Positions 1 through 9,429 of a DNA stretch of 64,000 bases are shown here, piece by piece (position 1 is the first letter of the stretch; each line of letters starts with the position of its first letter). The stretch comes from Oceanobacter sp. Its GTDB lineage: Bacteria > Pseudomonadota > Gammaproteobacteria > Pseudomonadales > Oceanobacteraceae. The notes under the pieces were generated by a model that saw only the letters and a list, made by a program, of their open reading frames with translations, was not told the origin of the DNA and ran no database searches. Made by a program: the position numbers and the translations under genes. The stretch spans positions 1 through 64,000 of the forward strand of contig NVWL01000047.1 in NCBI GenBank assembly GCA_002733645.1, given 5' to 3'.

Positions 1-240
1 TTTCTGTGTTGCTACTTATCGACGTGACCCGCCATGCCATCTAAGTAGCGCCTTGAACTGTTACTTTCCTGAAAGCCGCAGCCGTAACTGTATTAATCAG
101 AGGTGCCCTAGTTTTAAAGCAAGTGGGATTAGGAACATGAAAGAGAGAATCAATTATTTGATTATAAAAGGGGATGGCAACGCTCATTCTCTGCGACTCT
201 GGTGCCGCCGCAGAATATGATGAGATATATTACCCTGCCC

Positions 241-276
241 GAAATGTCGGTTAATGTTCCTGCAAACCGACATTTC
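241..276. repeat. Perfect 12-bp inverted repeat (hairpin)
   Basis: Two perfectly complementary 12-base arms (gaaatgtcggtt and aaccgacatttc) are separated by 12 bases. No T-run follows, so this is not an intrinsic terminator. It lies in a 456-base stretch at the window edge with no convincing gene. It may be an RNA stem or a protein-binding site; the sequence does not decide which. Confidence 0.7.
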
Positions 277-397
277 CACGATCCATGGCAATCAGGTACA
301 AAGGCCTCTAGCAAAAGATTAAGTTCCCATCGGGAGGCATTTGACCTAAATATTGAAAGCGCTGTTTGCTGTCAGATACAGTATTGTTTAAAAACTG

Positions 398-433
398 CGG
401 TGCAGCAGTGTCCTAGCGGCTCCGTTTTTTTTT
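398..433 (+). terminator. Imperfect hairpin with nine-T tract
   Basis: A GC-rich stem of nine positions with two mismatches (cggtgcagc / gcggctccg, nine-base loop) is followed at once by nine T residues at 425-433. This has the form of a plus-strand rho-independent terminator. No plus-strand gene precedes it in the window, so it would end either a transcript entering from outside or a short untranslated RNA in 1-400. The neighbouring acuI gene ends at 457 on the opposite strand. Confidence 0.5.
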
Positions 434-456
434 GCACTTAGTTCAGGCTACCTCAG

Positions 457-1449
457 TCAATCTTTATTAAGATTAACTCGGTAACGGCCTGTACCCTGCC
501 CGTTAAGTACTTTCGCCAGCACGTCTGCCAAACCGCTTTGGCCAACTTCGGTTGTCATTGCTTCAAGACCTTCTAGTTTCCAAGGCCCTGCTGCTTTATC
601 CAGTACGGATTGTTTATCAGCACGAGGGATTTCAACTGAATCAACACCTAGCAAACTCACGCCACGAAGGATAAACGGGAATACACTCGCTTCGAACTTA
701 ACACCAGCAATCATGCCGCACGTTGTGATAGCGCCTTCCGGCTGCAACTGAGGAATAATTGCTGACACCATATCACCACCAACGGTATCAACCGCAGCTT
801 GATACAACGGCTTAGCCATTGCTTTGCCTTTAAGCGCCAGAACTGTATCACGGGACACGACTTCTGCCGCACCTAAGCTTTTCAGCCATTCTGTTTGTTC
901 AGCTTTGCCCGATACAGCAACCACAGAGAAACCAAGCTTAGACAGCAGAGCAACGGCGACAGAGCCAACCCCACCTGTCGCACCCGTGACAAGCACCGGA
1001 CCTTTCTCCGGGACAATGCCAGCGCGTTCTAGCTTTTGTATACTCAGCGCTGCGGTGAAGCCCGCGGTTCCCCAAGACATGGTTTCTGCCAAGGTTAAAC
1101 CGCTTGGTTTTTTAAGCACCCAAGACGCAGGCACTCGAATTTTTTGGCCAAAACCACCGGCGGTGTTCATACCAAGGTCATAACCAAATACAACGACTTC
1201 GTCTCCGGCAGAATATTGATCAACCGAGCTACTAATCACTCTGCCCGCCGCATCAATACCCGGCGTATGTGGGTATTCACGAGTTACACCGCGATTGCCA
1301 TTAGCAGATAACGCATCTTTGTAATTGACAGACGAGTACGCTACTTCAATAAGAACATCACCCTCGGGAAGATCAGTATCTTCTTTAGACACCCACGAGG
1401 CAGTGACGCCTGTTTCTGCTTCTTCAACAAAGTACGCTTGATAAGTCAT
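457..1449 (-). CDS. acuI: Acrylyl-CoA reductase / YhdH-family quinone oxidoreductase
   Basis: This is a 330-residue medium-chain dehydrogenase/reductase of the AcuI/YhdH family, which reduces acryloyl-CoA to propionyl-CoA with NADPH and detoxifies acrylate. The GroES-like half has the family sequence SSVNYKDALS at about 39-48. The Rossmann half carries the NADPH-binding motif VTGATGGVGSVA at 154-165. The zinc ligands of true alcohol dehydrogenases are absent, as expected. The protein is presumably cytosolic. It starts three bases after the sohB stop and is probably cotranscribed with it; the same pair is adjacent in Pseudomonas. In marine bacteria acrylate can arise from DMSP breakdown, but nothing here shows DMSP use. 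Confidence 0.9.
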   Translation of the reverse strand: MTYQAYFVEEAETGVTASWVSKEDTDLPEGDVLIEVAYSSVNYKDALSANGNRGVTREYPHTPGIDAAGRVISSSVDQYSAGDEVVVFGYDLGMNTAGGFGQKIRVPASWVLKKPSGLTLAETMSWGTAGFTAALSIQKLERAGIVPEKGPVLVTGATGGVGSVAVALLSKLGFSVVAVSGKAEQTEWLKSLGAAEVVSRDTVLALKGKAMAKPLYQAAVDTVGGDMVSAIIPQLQPEGAITTCGMIAGVKFEASVFPFILRGVSLLGVDSVEIPRADKQSVLDKAAGPWKLEGLEAMTTEVGQSGLADVLAKVLNGQGTGRYRVNLNKD

Positions 1450-1452
1450 GGT

Positions 1453-2520
1453 TTACCCTTTGGTTTGCATCTGATTTTGAACCACAGTCAACGCACGTGT
1501 TGCTGCTTTCTCGAATCCGGCTTGAATCGCAAAACCCAGTTTCTCTTGTAAGGTTTTACGGTATTCATAGCGAACGGTATAGACATCCGCACGCTCACAT
1601 GCCGCCACTAAATAATCGTCGCTTGTACCCACTTCATCAATCAGCTTTTGGTCTAGTGCCTGTTGGCCATACCAGATATCGCCTGTTGCAACGGCTTCGA
1701 TGTCTACGCGAGGACGATAGTGCTTAACGTGGTTTTTAAATAATTCATGTGTATCTTCTAAATCAGCCTGAAACTTCTCACGCGCTGAATCAGTATTTTC
1801 ACCAAACATGGTCACGGTGCGCTTGTACTCACCCGCAGTGAACAATTCAAAATCGACGTCATTTTTACGCAGCAATTTATTGAAGTTAGGCAGCTGCGCA
1901 ACCACACCAATCGAACCAACAATGGCAAACGGCGCGGCAACCACACGATCCGCTAGACATGCCATCATGTAGCCACCGCTGGCCGCCACACGGTCAATAC
2001 AAATGGTGAGATGAATGCCTTTATCGCGAATACGCTTTAACTGTGATGATGCTAAACCATACGAGTGCACCATACCGCCGCCGCTTTCTAGGCGAACGAC
2101 GATTTCGTCGTCTTTTTCAGCAAAGGTCAGAATCGCAGTGATTTCGCGACGCATAAGCTCAACGTCGCTGGCTTTAATGTCACCATCAAAGTCGATGACA
2201 TAAACACGTTTTCCAGCCGGTTCAGCCGCTGATTTGGATTTCTTCTCCGCTTTTTTCTCAGCCTTAGCTTTGATTTTGTCTTCTTTTTTACGGTCTTTAT
2301 CCAACTGCTTTAATACAGTTTCTGAATAAACCGCGTCTTCTAGTTGTTCTTTATGGTCGGTTAGCTCGTCATTAAGCTTGTCTATTTTCAGCTCGCCTTC
2401 TGAGTTGCTGCCCTTCTGACGGCTAGCCACTGCAACGATGCTACCCATAACAACTAAGAATGCGACCACTAGTGTCACGACTTTGAGAAGAAAGCTTCCG
2501 TAGTCTGCAATAAACTCCAC
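1453..2520 (-). CDS. sohB: SohB inner-membrane serine peptidase (S49 family)
   Basis: A 355-residue signal-peptide-peptidase-like S49 protease. An N-terminal membrane segment (about 10-32) is followed by a highly charged Lys/Glu-rich linker to about residue 100, then the S49 domain. The nucleophile is Ser181 in AASGGYMMA and the general-base lysine is probably Lys233 in GEYKRTVTMFGE, the Ser/Lys dyad of this family. Length and architecture match SohB of E. coli, where extra copies compensate for loss of DegP. The protein is inferred to be anchored in the inner membrane, probably facing the periplasm. It is the first gene of a likely sohB-acuI operon, with the 279-base divergent gap to the SCP2 gene upstream. 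Confidence 0.9.
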   Translation of the reverse strand: MEFIADYGSFLLKVVTLVVAFLVVMGSIVAVASRQKGSNSEGELKIDKLNDELTDHKEQLEDAVYSETVLKQLDKDRKKEDKIKAKAEKKAEKKSKSAAEPAGKRVYVIDFDGDIKASDVELMRREITAILTFAEKDDEIVVRLESGGGMVHSYGLASSQLKRIRDKGIHLTICIDRVAASGGYMMACLADRVVAAPFAIVGSIGVVAQLPNFNKLLRKNDVDFELFTAGEYKRTVTMFGENTDSAREKFQADLEDTHELFKNHVKHYRPRVDIEAVATGDIWYGQQALDQKLIDEVGTSDDYLVAACERADVYTVRYEYRKTLQEKLGFAIQAGFEKAATRALTVVQNQMQTKG

Positions 2521-2657
2521 AAACGTATCCTTTAATGAGAGATTTTAAGAGAGAATTTCTGAGCCAGTCAGCATAACTGAAACCAGGCTAGGAGCAAGTA
2601 TTAGGGCAACTGACAGGTTACTCTCGTCTGAAATTCAAACAATCGTTCGAAATTTCG

Positions 2658-2686
2658 TTGACACCCCGCAATGGCACACATAGAGT
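2658..2686 (+). promoter_or_regulatory. Candidate sigma-70 promoter of the SCP2 gene
   Basis: A consensus -35 box TTGACA (2658-2663) is separated by 17 bases from tagagt (2681-2686), which matches the -10 consensus at four of six positions. It lies about 115 bases upstream of the SCP2-domain start codon, implying an untranslated leader of roughly 105 bases. Box identity and spacing are read directly; activity is inferred. Confidence 0.5.
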
Positions 2687-2799
2687 GTTTGCAGTCCTTT
2701 GTGACAACCATGGGCGGTAGCGTTTTTAGGCTAACGACTTGTTAGCCCAGTTATTAAAACCGCTGTATTTATTACAATAGCAACCTGAAGGATATCTTT

Positions 2800-3114
2800 A
2801 TGTCATCTGCTGCTGAATTCATTCAAGAAATGAACTCCAAATTCAACCCAGCTGCTGCTGCAGGCCTGGATCTGGTTTTCCAATTCAATATCGAAGATGC
2901 TGATACCTATCACTTAATCATTAAAGACGGCACTTGTGACGTGGTTGATGGTGAAGCGACCGATCCAAACGTTACTTTGATCATGAACAGCGAAACCCTT
3001 CAAGGTATCGTGTCTGGCGATCTGGACGGCATGATGGCATTCATGTCTGGTCAGCTTCGTGTTGAAGGCGACATGATGCTAGCAACTAAGCTGGGTGAAC
3101 TTTTCCCAGCTTAA
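2800..3114 (+). CDS. SCP2 sterol-binding domain protein
   Basis: A 104-residue stand-alone SCP2 domain protein. The family forms a hydrophobic pocket that binds lipids or acyl-CoA; the bacterial ligand is generally unknown. The signature is the C-terminal half, with the sequence GEATDPNVTLIMNSETL, a run of small and Met residues, and a GQLRVEGDMMLATKL segment. No signal peptide is present, so it is inferred cytosolic. A purine-rich ribosome-binding site (gaagga) precedes the ATG. It is monocistronic: a candidate promoter lies upstream and a strong terminator follows. The same gene sits near sohB in Pseudomonas, so this is an ancestral neighbour rather than an insertion. Confidence 0.85.
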   Translation: MSSAAEFIQEMNSKFNPAAAAGLDLVFQFNIEDADTYHLIIKDGTCDVVDGEATDPNVTLIMNSETLQGIVSGDLDGMMAFMSGQLRVEGDMMLATKLGELFPA

Positions 3115-3132
3115 TTTCAACCAAGGTTGAAA

Positions 3133-3164
3133 TAAAAAAAAGCGGCCATTGGCCGCTTTTTTTA
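3133..3164. terminator. Bidirectional intrinsic terminator
   Basis: Arms agcggcc and ggccgct (3141-3147 and 3151-3157) have a 3-base loop, with an A-run on the left and a T-run on the right. It can terminate the SCP2 gene on the plus strand and also serve the convergent minus-strand membrane-protein gene ending at 3184. Confidence 0.9.
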
Positions 3165-3183
3165 TTGTCTGTAGCAATCAAAA

Positions 3184-3825
3184 TTACCACTGCCCGGTGA
3201 TCGCATCCACAGCAACATCATTTACCGGCCTAGCAACCAAACCCTTACTCGTCGTGACAACGCTGTAAACTGCACCATTTTCCATAGGCATATACACAGC
3301 ACTACCAAAATTAGCATCCAGCCAGGTATCGAACTTACGTAAGAAGGTCCAAACGTCAAATCCGCCAGAATCACTAAAACCATAGACCGTTCGTTCTGAA
3401 TTTCGCTCTTGCTCTAACGACAAATAACGACCAGACAAACGATCAAAACGATACAAAGGCTCAGCACCAAGTGCTAACAGTGGCCCACTCCAGACCAGCA
3501 TACGAACATCTAGCTGCCATTGATCGCCACGTACGATAAAACGATCCTCATTGCCCTCAGAATCCACCAAGGTTAGATCGTATTCCTGCTCGTCCATTTT
3601 ATAGATACTTACAGTGGCAAGTGGTCGTTCCTTCATGACCGAGCGATACGTCATAAGATCCCAGCCAACAAACGCTAACCAAATAGAAGCGGCCAACAAT
3701 ATAAAACCGGCGGTACCTCGTAACCATTGGCCAAACCAACCGCTACGCCCCCACAAAAATAATATGCAAACAAGCGCCGCTAGAATCAGCAGCGAGACAA
3801 TAATGGTCAGGCTAGTTTGCAGCAT
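3184..3825 (-). CDS. Conserved two-helix inner-membrane protein
   Basis: A 213-residue protein with two hydrophobic helices near the N-terminus (about 5-27 and 35-57), then a roughly 150-residue soluble part with many aromatic residues, predicted outside the lipid. No catalytic motif is visible. Its start codon lies inside the 3' end of fimL (14-base overlap), so the two are almost certainly cotranscribed and probably translationally coupled. I recall similar proteins in Pseudomonas carrying a multidrug-transporter label that this topology does not support. The link with fimL suggests a role at the envelope, but I infer no specific function. Confidence 0.75.
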   Translation of the reverse strand: MLQTSLTIIVSLLILAALVCILFLWGRSGWFGQWLRGTAGFILLAASIWLAFVGWDLMTYRSVMKERPLATVSIYKMDEQEYDLTLVDSEGNEDRFIVRGDQWQLDVRMLVWSGPLLALGAEPLYRFDRLSGRYLSLEQERNSERTVYGFSDSGGFDVWTFLRKFDTWLDANFGSAVYMPMENGAVYSVVTTSKGLVARPVNDVAVDAITGQW

Positions 3826-5452
3826 GACCCGCTCTCAAGTGCTCCATGCTTTCTGTCGCCATACGCAACGCATCTTCCCCACCCGCTGAGGGGCTGTCGA
3901 ACGTATCAAGATAATATTCGATGGCAGTTACCGCATCAGCGAAGGCATCTAAGTCCGAACTGGATGGCGGTACGCGCGACTCAAGTACGCCGTATCCTAC
4001 AAATTCTTCAAGTTCCAATAGAATATCCCTTAACTCTGACCGCTCAAGGAATACTACCGCACCACTAACATCATGCAGACTCTTACCCACGTTTTTAACA
4101 TGCAGTTTGTCGCCACTGTCGACATACGCAGCAACGGCACGCTTCACCATCACGAGCGCAGTAACAGATTCAGAGATTACCGCAATGTTGGATTCTTTTA
4201 ACGTCACCGGGTCTATTAAGCGCTCATCGGTTAAACGATTGTTTTGAGTGATTGCCTGAACATCTTGTTCTATTCGGATAATCTCATCAGCGATCGCGTT
4301 TACATCTGAGTTACCAGTACGAATTTGTCGAATCACTAAGTCAGCGCGCTCAGCCGCAGGATTCATATCGACCATCATTAAGGTGTCAGAGATACGCTCA
4401 AGGCGCGAGATCATTTCATCATCACTGGCGGCAAAATCTGGGTTGCGCTGGCTACGATCAATGATGTCTTTTAGCGATTCAATTTCATCCTGAAGCGCCC
4501 GCGCAAACGACAAGAGTGCGGACTGATCTGGCCCGCCTAGGCTATTGCGCGATACTCGTAGGGATTTTTCACGCAGGTGGTTTTCAAGTTTAAAGCTGGC
4601 CTGCACATTACGTACTTTGTCTGATTCAGGTTCCGCCAATCCCACGATATAAAGAAAATCTTTTAATAAGGCGTCGGATGGTTGAGTTTGAAACGCGGCC
4701 CCATCGGTTGACTGCAGCTCACGCACCAAGCGATCTAGGTTGCCCAGCATCGCTATCCGCGATGTCGTCATGTCAAAATCATCCTGACCTAACGCATCCA
4801 ATGACGCATCGACAACATGCCAGAACAACCATGAGTGCGTCCCACGGCTAGCTACCTCAACTCGGTCAACCGCGCGCTGTAACACTTGCAGCGGACCACG
4901 ACGACCTGCACCACGGATTAACCCTAACAACCCTAACTGAACCATCTGTCGAACACGGCGGTAAGGTATGGCAACGGCTTCAGCCCCTGAAGGCATGGTC
5001 ACACGAGGGCGTAGATTATTTACAAAGAAATACCCTTCAGGCAGCGCTTTGTCGCGACGTTCACGACGCACCTGATTAATCGTGGGTATTAATAAAGAAG
5101 GCGCTACCGCCTGGCCGGCCATAACAAACTCAATATAACGTTTCATGTACATTACGGCACGAGTACAGGCATCCAGTAATGAGGCGGTTGCTTCGTCGTT
5201 GATTTTCAAGCGAACAGTTTCTGTTAGTTCTTCACAGAGGCGTTCCCCTGCTCGAAAATCTAACATCTTGAAAGTTCCGCGCAGCTGGCGAATCTCTTCG
5301 AGAAATACCTTCAGGCTTTCCTTATCACCATCTGCTGAGTAATTATCTAACTGCACTGCAGCGTGATCGAGTGCACTTTCAATTTCTCCACGCACTACAT
5401 GTAGTGATGAGGCCAATTGGTTGGGAGCATTTTCGGTATTCATGTCTGCCAT
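3812..5452 (-). CDS. fimL: FimL-like scaffold protein (ChpA N-terminal homologue)
   Basis: A protein of about 546 residues resembling FimL, which in Pseudomonas aeruginosa links type IV pilus components to cAMP signalling by adenylate cyclase. FimL is homologous to the N-terminal phosphotransfer-like region of ChpA but is not itself a kinase. The N-terminus is a helical Hpt-like bundle (about 1-110) followed by the characteristic ALPEGYFFVNNLRPRVTMPSG segment at about 135-155, then two more helical domains. No response-regulator or kinase domain is present. The frame opens at 5482, but that ATG has no Shine-Dalgarno; the ATG at 5452 follows GAAGAG by five bases and is preferred. No pil genes are nearby. 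The following membrane-protein gene overlaps its 3' end. Confidence 0.8.
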   Translation of the reverse strand: MADMNTENAPNQLASSLHVVRGEIESALDHAAVQLDNYSADGDKESLKVFLEEIRQLRGTFKMLDFRAGERLCEELTETVRLKINDEATASLLDACTRAVMYMKRYIEFVMAGQAVAPSLLIPTINQVRRERRDKALPEGYFFVNNLRPRVTMPSGAEAVAIPYRRVRQMVQLGLLGLIRGAGRRGPLQVLQRAVDRVEVASRGTHSWLFWHVVDASLDALGQDDFDMTTSRIAMLGNLDRLVRELQSTDGAAFQTQPSDALLKDFLYIVGLAEPESDKVRNVQASFKLENHLREKSLRVSRNSLGGPDQSALLSFARALQDEIESLKDIIDRSQRNPDFAASDDEMISRLERISDTLMMVDMNPAAERADLVIRQIRTGNSDVNAIADEIIRIEQDVQAITQNNRLTDERLIDPVTLKESNIAVISESVTALVMVKRAVAAYVDSGDKLHVKNVGKSLHDVSGAVVFLERSELRDILLELEEFVGYGVLESRVPPSSSDLDAFADAVTAIEYYLDTFDSPSAGGEDALRMATESMEHLRAGHAAN

Positions 5453-5701
5453 TTCAGCTCTTCTTTTTATCGTTACCGGCATTCTAACGTCAGCTATTAA
5501 AAATCGCTAAGCCTTTAAAACGCCTTTCTATAATTCAACTATACTGCCTGAGATAGCTGTACGAGCGCAAACCTGACAAACGATCAGATTATCGCCACTA
5601 ACGGTCCAAATAAACTATTTCAGCACTTATTTTGTTGCTTTTCAGTACAAACAAATTACAGTGCTGGCCCGTCGTACAACCGCTTTATAAGGAATATTTA
5701 T

Positions 5702-7213
5702 ATGCCCACGACGATTTCCGGCGCCTTTATCAATAACTTTCTTGGTAATGCGCCTGTTTGGTACAAAAAAACCATCATAGGTTTTTTACTCGCAAATATT
5801 GTTCTCGTATACACTGCAGGCCCTGTAGTTACTGGCTGGATATTGATTCTCGAGTTCATATTCACACTCGCCATGGCGCTCAAGTGTTACCCACTTCAGC
5901 CCGGCGGCTTACTGGCTATTGAGGCGATTGCCCTCGGCCTCGTCACCCCAGAGGTGGTTTATCACGAGACCGTGACTAACTTCCCAGTGCTTTTGCTCCT
6001 GATATTTATGGTGGCAGGCATCTACTTTATGAAAGACCTGCTGCTTTTCTTGTTCACCAAGATATTGCTTGGCGTTCGCTCTAAGGTAGCACTTTCCCTA
6101 CTGTTCTCTATTGTCTCTGCTGTACTGTCCGCGTTTTTAGACGCGTTAACGGTGACAGCGGTACTCATCAGTGTGGCTGTTGGCTTCTATAGCGTGTATC
6201 ACCACGTTGCCAGTGAAAAGGACTTTAACTCGGGTCACGACCACGCAAATGACGAAGAGCTGAAAGCTCATCATAGAGAAGACCTCGAAAATTTCCGTGC
6301 GTTCCTTCGCAGTTTGTTAATGCATGGCGCTGTTGGTACTGCTTTAGGTGGTGTCTGTACGTTAGTGGGTGAGCCGCAGAACTTACTCATCGCCAAAGTG
6401 GCTGGTTGGAATTTCACCGAGTTTTTCATCCAGATGGCTCCTGTCACTATGCCTGTTCTTGTGGCCGGATTGATCACTTGTGCTCTGCTTGAGAAGTTTA
6501 AGGTGTTTGATTACGGCGCTGAACTTCCTGATGATGTCCGCAAGATATTGAAAGACTTCAACGATAAAGAAAACAAAGGTATGACCCAAAAACGCAAAGC
6601 ACAGCTTTGGGTTCAAGGTGGCGTTGCGATATTTTTGGTGGTTTGTCTTGCACTGCACATTGCGGAAGTGGGCTTAATTGGTCTTGCTGTGATCGTATTT
6701 TTGACAGCATTCAATGGTGTCATTGAAGAACACCAGATTGGTAAAGCGTTTGAAGAAGCGCTGCCATTTACCGCACTGCTTGTTGTGTTCTTCGCTGTAG
6801 TCGGGGTGATTCATACCCAACACTTGTTCACACCTATCATTGACTGGATTCTAAACACTGACAATGTCTCTATTGAGAATCAGCCGGGAGTATTTTTCTT
6901 AGCGAACGGTATTCTTTCAATGATCAGTGATAACGTATTTGTTGCAACTGTGTATATTTCAGAAGTGAAAAACGCCCTCGTAGCTGGCAACATTAGTCGC
7001 GAACAGTTCGAGTTACTGGCCTCTGCAATTAACACCGGAACGAACTTACCAAGTGTGGCAACACCCAACGGGCAAGCGGCCTTCTTGTTCTTGCTAACGT
7101 CAGCAATTGCTCCTTTGATTCGTTTGTCTTACGGTAAAATGGTCATTATGGCTTTTCCTTACATGATTGTAATGACCACCATCGGTTACTTTGCAGTAAC
7201 TCACTGGTTATAA
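5702..7213 (+). CDS. nhaB: NhaB sodium/proton antiporter
   Basis: A 503-residue polytopic membrane protein of the NhaB family, which exchanges cytoplasmic sodium for external protons and supports sodium and pH homeostasis. Hydrophobic segments run throughout, with a charged cytoplasmic loop rich in His, Asp and Glu at about 175-200. Family sequences include [14 protein letters not shown] in the N-terminal half and [13 protein letters not shown] near residue 420. Length equals that of characterised NhaB proteins. A strong ribosome-binding site (aagga) lies eight bases before the ATG. It is divergent from fimL across 249 bases and ends just before a strong terminator. A sodium antiporter fits a marine host, though NhaB is also common elsewhere. 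Confidence 0.95.
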   Translation: MPTTISGAFINNFLGNAPVWYKKTIIGFLLANIVLVYTAGPVVTGWILILEFIFTLAMALKCYPLQPGGLLAIEAIALGLVTPEVVYHETVTNFPVLLLLIFMVAGIYFMKDLLLFLFTKILLGVRSKVALSLLFSIVSAVLSAFLDALTVTAVLISVAVGFYSVYHHVASEKDFNSGHDHANDEELKAHHREDLENFRAFLRSLLMHGAVGTALGGVCTLVGEPQNLLIAKVAGWNFTEFFIQMAPVTMPVLVAGLITCALLEKFKVFDYGAELPDDVRKILKDFNDKENKGMTQKRKAQLWVQGGVAIFLVVCLALHIAEVGLIGLAVIVFLTAFNGVIEEHQIGKAFEEALPFTALLVVFFAVVGVIHTQHLFTPIIDWILNTDNVSIENQPGVFFLANGILSMISDNVFVATVYISEVKNALVAGNISREQFELLASAINTGTNLPSVATPNGQAAFLFLLTSAIAPLIRLSYGKMVIMAFPYMIVMTTIGYFAVTHWL

Positions 7214-7264
7214 CTTTCTAGCTGTTACTTTCTGTTTGTAATGACGACAGATACACAGTACAAA

Positions 7265-7296
7265 ACAAAAAAGGCGCCTTGGGCGCCTTTTTTGTT
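7265..7296. terminator. Bidirectional intrinsic terminator between nhaB and dnaQ
   Basis: Eight-base arms aaggcgcc and ggcgcctt (7271-7278 and 7282-7289) with a three-base loop are flanked by an A-run and a T-run. The two convergent genes share it. Confidence 0.9.
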
Positions 7297-7359
7297 TCTA
7301 TTTTTTTGTTTCTAGCACCTTGTGCCTCAACCTCATTCTTACACAAGACTTGATCTTGC

Positions 7360-8061
7360 TTAGTTTTGACGCCAAAGCACGCCTTCACTTTTTTTATCAA
7401 TAACATCTAAAAACGCGTCGTGCGCCGCAACTTCAGCAGCGGTTGCCCTAATAACAGGAAGCGTTGCTGCATCAATATCAACCGCCCCCAAATCAAGTTC
7501 AACTTCATCGTCTTTGTTATCATCTTCAACGGCTAGGGCGAGATCTGTTTGACCGCCCGTCATCATCAAATAGACATCAGATAATATTTCAGCATCAAGT
7601 AAGGCACCGTGAAGCTCTCGGTGGCTGTTGTCGATACCATAGCGCTTACACAGTGCATCGAGACTTGCTCTGGCACCGGGGTGCATCTGTCGTGCCATGA
7701 CGAGCGTATCAAGCACGCTACAAAATTCACGCGTCGGCGACATATTTAGCCGACGAAACTCCGCATCCATCATGCCAATATCGAAGGGTGCATTGTGGAT
7801 AACCAATTCAGCGCCGCTAATGAAGGTGCGGAAGTCATCAGCTATTTGAGAGAACACCGGCGCGCCTTGCTCTTCCAGCCATTCGTTGGTCATACCATGA
7901 ACTTCAGCAGCTTCAGCATCGATCGCACGCTGAGGGTTCACATAAACATGAAAATGCCGCCCTGTGAGCTTTCGTTTAACTAGCTCCACACAACCAATTT
8001 CGATAATACGGTGCCCTTCACCAATACCGGTAGTTTCTGTATCCAGTACTATTTGTCTCAT
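7360..8061 (-). CDS. dnaQ: DNA polymerase III epsilon subunit (proofreading exonuclease)
   Basis: The 233-residue proofreading 3'-5' exonuclease of the replicative polymerase. It is a DEDDh exonuclease with all catalytic residues visible: Asp7 and Glu9 in LDTETTG, Asp94 in NAPFDIG, and His151 and Asp156 in LHGALLDAE. The C-terminal 40 residues, which in the family bind the alpha subunit, are acidic and end in VLWRQN. Its ATG overlaps the rnhA stop by four bases (ATGA), so the two are translationally coupled; the rnhA-dnaQ pairing is widespread in gammaproteobacteria, though in E. coli the two are divergent. Confidence 0.95.
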   Translation of the reverse strand: MRQIVLDTETTGIGEGHRIIEIGCVELVKRKLTGRHFHVYVNPQRAIDAEAAEVHGMTNEWLEEQGAPVFSQIADDFRTFISGAELVIHNAPFDIGMMDAEFRRLNMSPTREFCSVLDTLVMARQMHPGARASLDALCKRYGIDNSHRELHGALLDAEILSDVYLMMTGGQTDLALAVEDDNKDDEVELDLGAVDIDAATLPVIRATAAEVAAHDAFLDVIDKKSEGVLWRQN

Positions 8062-8492
8062 TTCATCGCCTTTTCTGTGCCGCGATTTGCGAGCATGTCA
8101 GCTCGTTCATTCCCTTCGTGCCCGGCATGCCCTTTGACCCAATGCCATTCGACATTATGCCGCTGGCATTCTTTATCAAGCGCCTGCCATAAATCTTTAT
8201 TTTTTACGGGCTGCTTGGATGCTGTGCGCCAGCCGTTCTTTTTCCAGCCAGCCATCCAGCTATTAATGCCTTGTTTTACGTATTGAGAATCCGTCGTCAA
8301 ACTAACATCACACGCTCTCGACAACGCTTTTAAGCCTTCGATGGCCGCCATTAATTCCATCCGATTATTGGTGGTGTCTTTTTCGCCACCAAACAACTCT
8401 TTTTCGTTTTTGCCGTAACGCAACAAAGCTCCCCAACCTCCGGGGCCCGGGTTGCCTTTGCAGGCTCCATCTGTGTACAACTCTACTTTCAT
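8058..8492 (-). CDS. rnhA: Ribonuclease HI
   Basis: A 144-residue RNase HI that degrades the RNA strand of RNA-DNA hybrids at R-loops and Okazaki primers. The catalytic set is complete: Asp8 in [11 protein letters not shown], Glu46 in RMELMAA, Asp68 in TTDSQYV, His122 in [10 protein letters not shown] and Asp132 in RADMLA. The basic helix region (residues about 77-100, rich in Lys and Trp) that grips the hybrid is present, so this is the bacterial HI type with handle. It is the upstream partner of the rnhA-dnaQ coupled pair. Confidence 0.96.
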   Translation of the reverse strand: MKVELYTDGACKGNPGPGGWGALLRYGKNEKELFGGEKDTTNNRMELMAAIEGLKALSRACDVSLTTDSQYVKQGINSWMAGWKKNGWRTASKQPVKNKDLWQALDKECQRHNVEWHWVKGHAGHEGNERADMLANRGTEKAMK

Positions 8493-8561
8493 GTGTTCTT
8501 TAACTCGATTTCATCACTTTTGGTGCTTATCATTTTCTGACTCATTTTTTCACTGACTGAT

Positions 8562-9347
8562 TCAGTCGACTGACAGGGTTTCTAACTGAGCGTCAAGCCG
8601 AGTCATAGGCTCGCGCGCAGCAGGCATCGCAAACCCTAAACGCGGTTCCGGCATGATACGTTTTCGTGGCCGAATAGTCGTCATACCCGCAACGGTTTTT
8701 CTTGCGACCAATATGTAGGTATTCCCGGGAATCAGGGCGTTGCCCGCCACAACCCGGTCAATGCGACGACTGAGCGATTCGGAGCCGACATTCAACGGCC
8801 ATATATGTGCAGCGGTCGTTAGGCTCTCAATTCTGAAATCCAGCAACATCAGCCAATCACTGAGGCGGCTATGAGCAACGGGGTTTGCAACCCAAGGCAG
8901 CTCAGTTGATAGTGTTCTAAGCCAACGCACACCGCCCCACAACGACGCCGGATTAAAACCTACAACAATCAGATATCCGCCAGACACTAAGCTTCTTGTG
9001 GCCTCTCGGATTAATTGGTGAGGGCGATTAGTCATATCTAAAGCATGCTGCAACACAGTGACGTCGATAGATTCATCAGCAAACGGCCAGTCTGCATCCT
9101 GAATATGCGCTTGAACGTCAACCAAGTCTTTTTGCCACGGCAACCCAACTCGAAAGCAATGCTGTGTGGGAGTGCAGTTTAAAAACTTAGGGTCTTGATC
9201 AACACCGGCGTACAACAAATGGCGTCCGTGTAGCTGCCCTACCCACTCCGATAACCAACCACCCTCCAGTGCCATTAGGCGCTGAGTGTCAGGACGCGAC
9301 AGCCACGCCTTTTGAATCTGAGTTTTTATCCGCAATGCTTGTTTCAT
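8562..9347 (-). CDS. SAM-dependent methyltransferase-fold protein
   Basis: A 261-residue class I methyltransferase-like protein, the gene usually found beside rnhA-dnaQ in gammaproteobacteria. The SAM-binding glycine loop is degenerate (LLYAGVDQD at about 44-52 instead of the usual LDxGxGxG). The later strands ESIDVTVLQHALD and SLVSGGYLIVVGFNP are typical of the fold. Because motif I is weak, activity and substrate are uncertain. It is transcribed away from mltD across 82 bases. In many relatives gloB lies between this gene and mltD; here it is absent. Confidence 0.75.
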   Translation of the reverse strand: MKQALRIKTQIQKAWLSRPDTQRLMALEGGWLSEWVGQLHGRHLLYAGVDQDPKFLNCTPTQHCFRVGLPWQKDLVDVQAHIQDADWPFADESIDVTVLQHALDMTNRPHQLIREATRSLVSGGYLIVVGFNPASLWGGVRWLRTLSTELPWVANPVAHSRLSDWLMLLDFRIESLTTAAHIWPLNVGSESLSRRIDRVVAGNALIPGNTYILVARKTVAGMTTIRPRKRIMPEPRLGFAMPAAREPMTRLDAQLETLSVD

Positions 9348-9429
9348 ATAACGTCTTTCGCCTTCCGGGCATGAATTATGCTGACTATGTTGCTAAGATT
9401 ACATGCTTACGTAGTCAGATTGTCATTGT

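Noticed and set aside
202-441. 79-codon plus-strand open frame at the window start
   Set aside because: It has no ribosome-binding site, contains the perfect hairpin and the terminator, and its translation shows no domain-like pattern.
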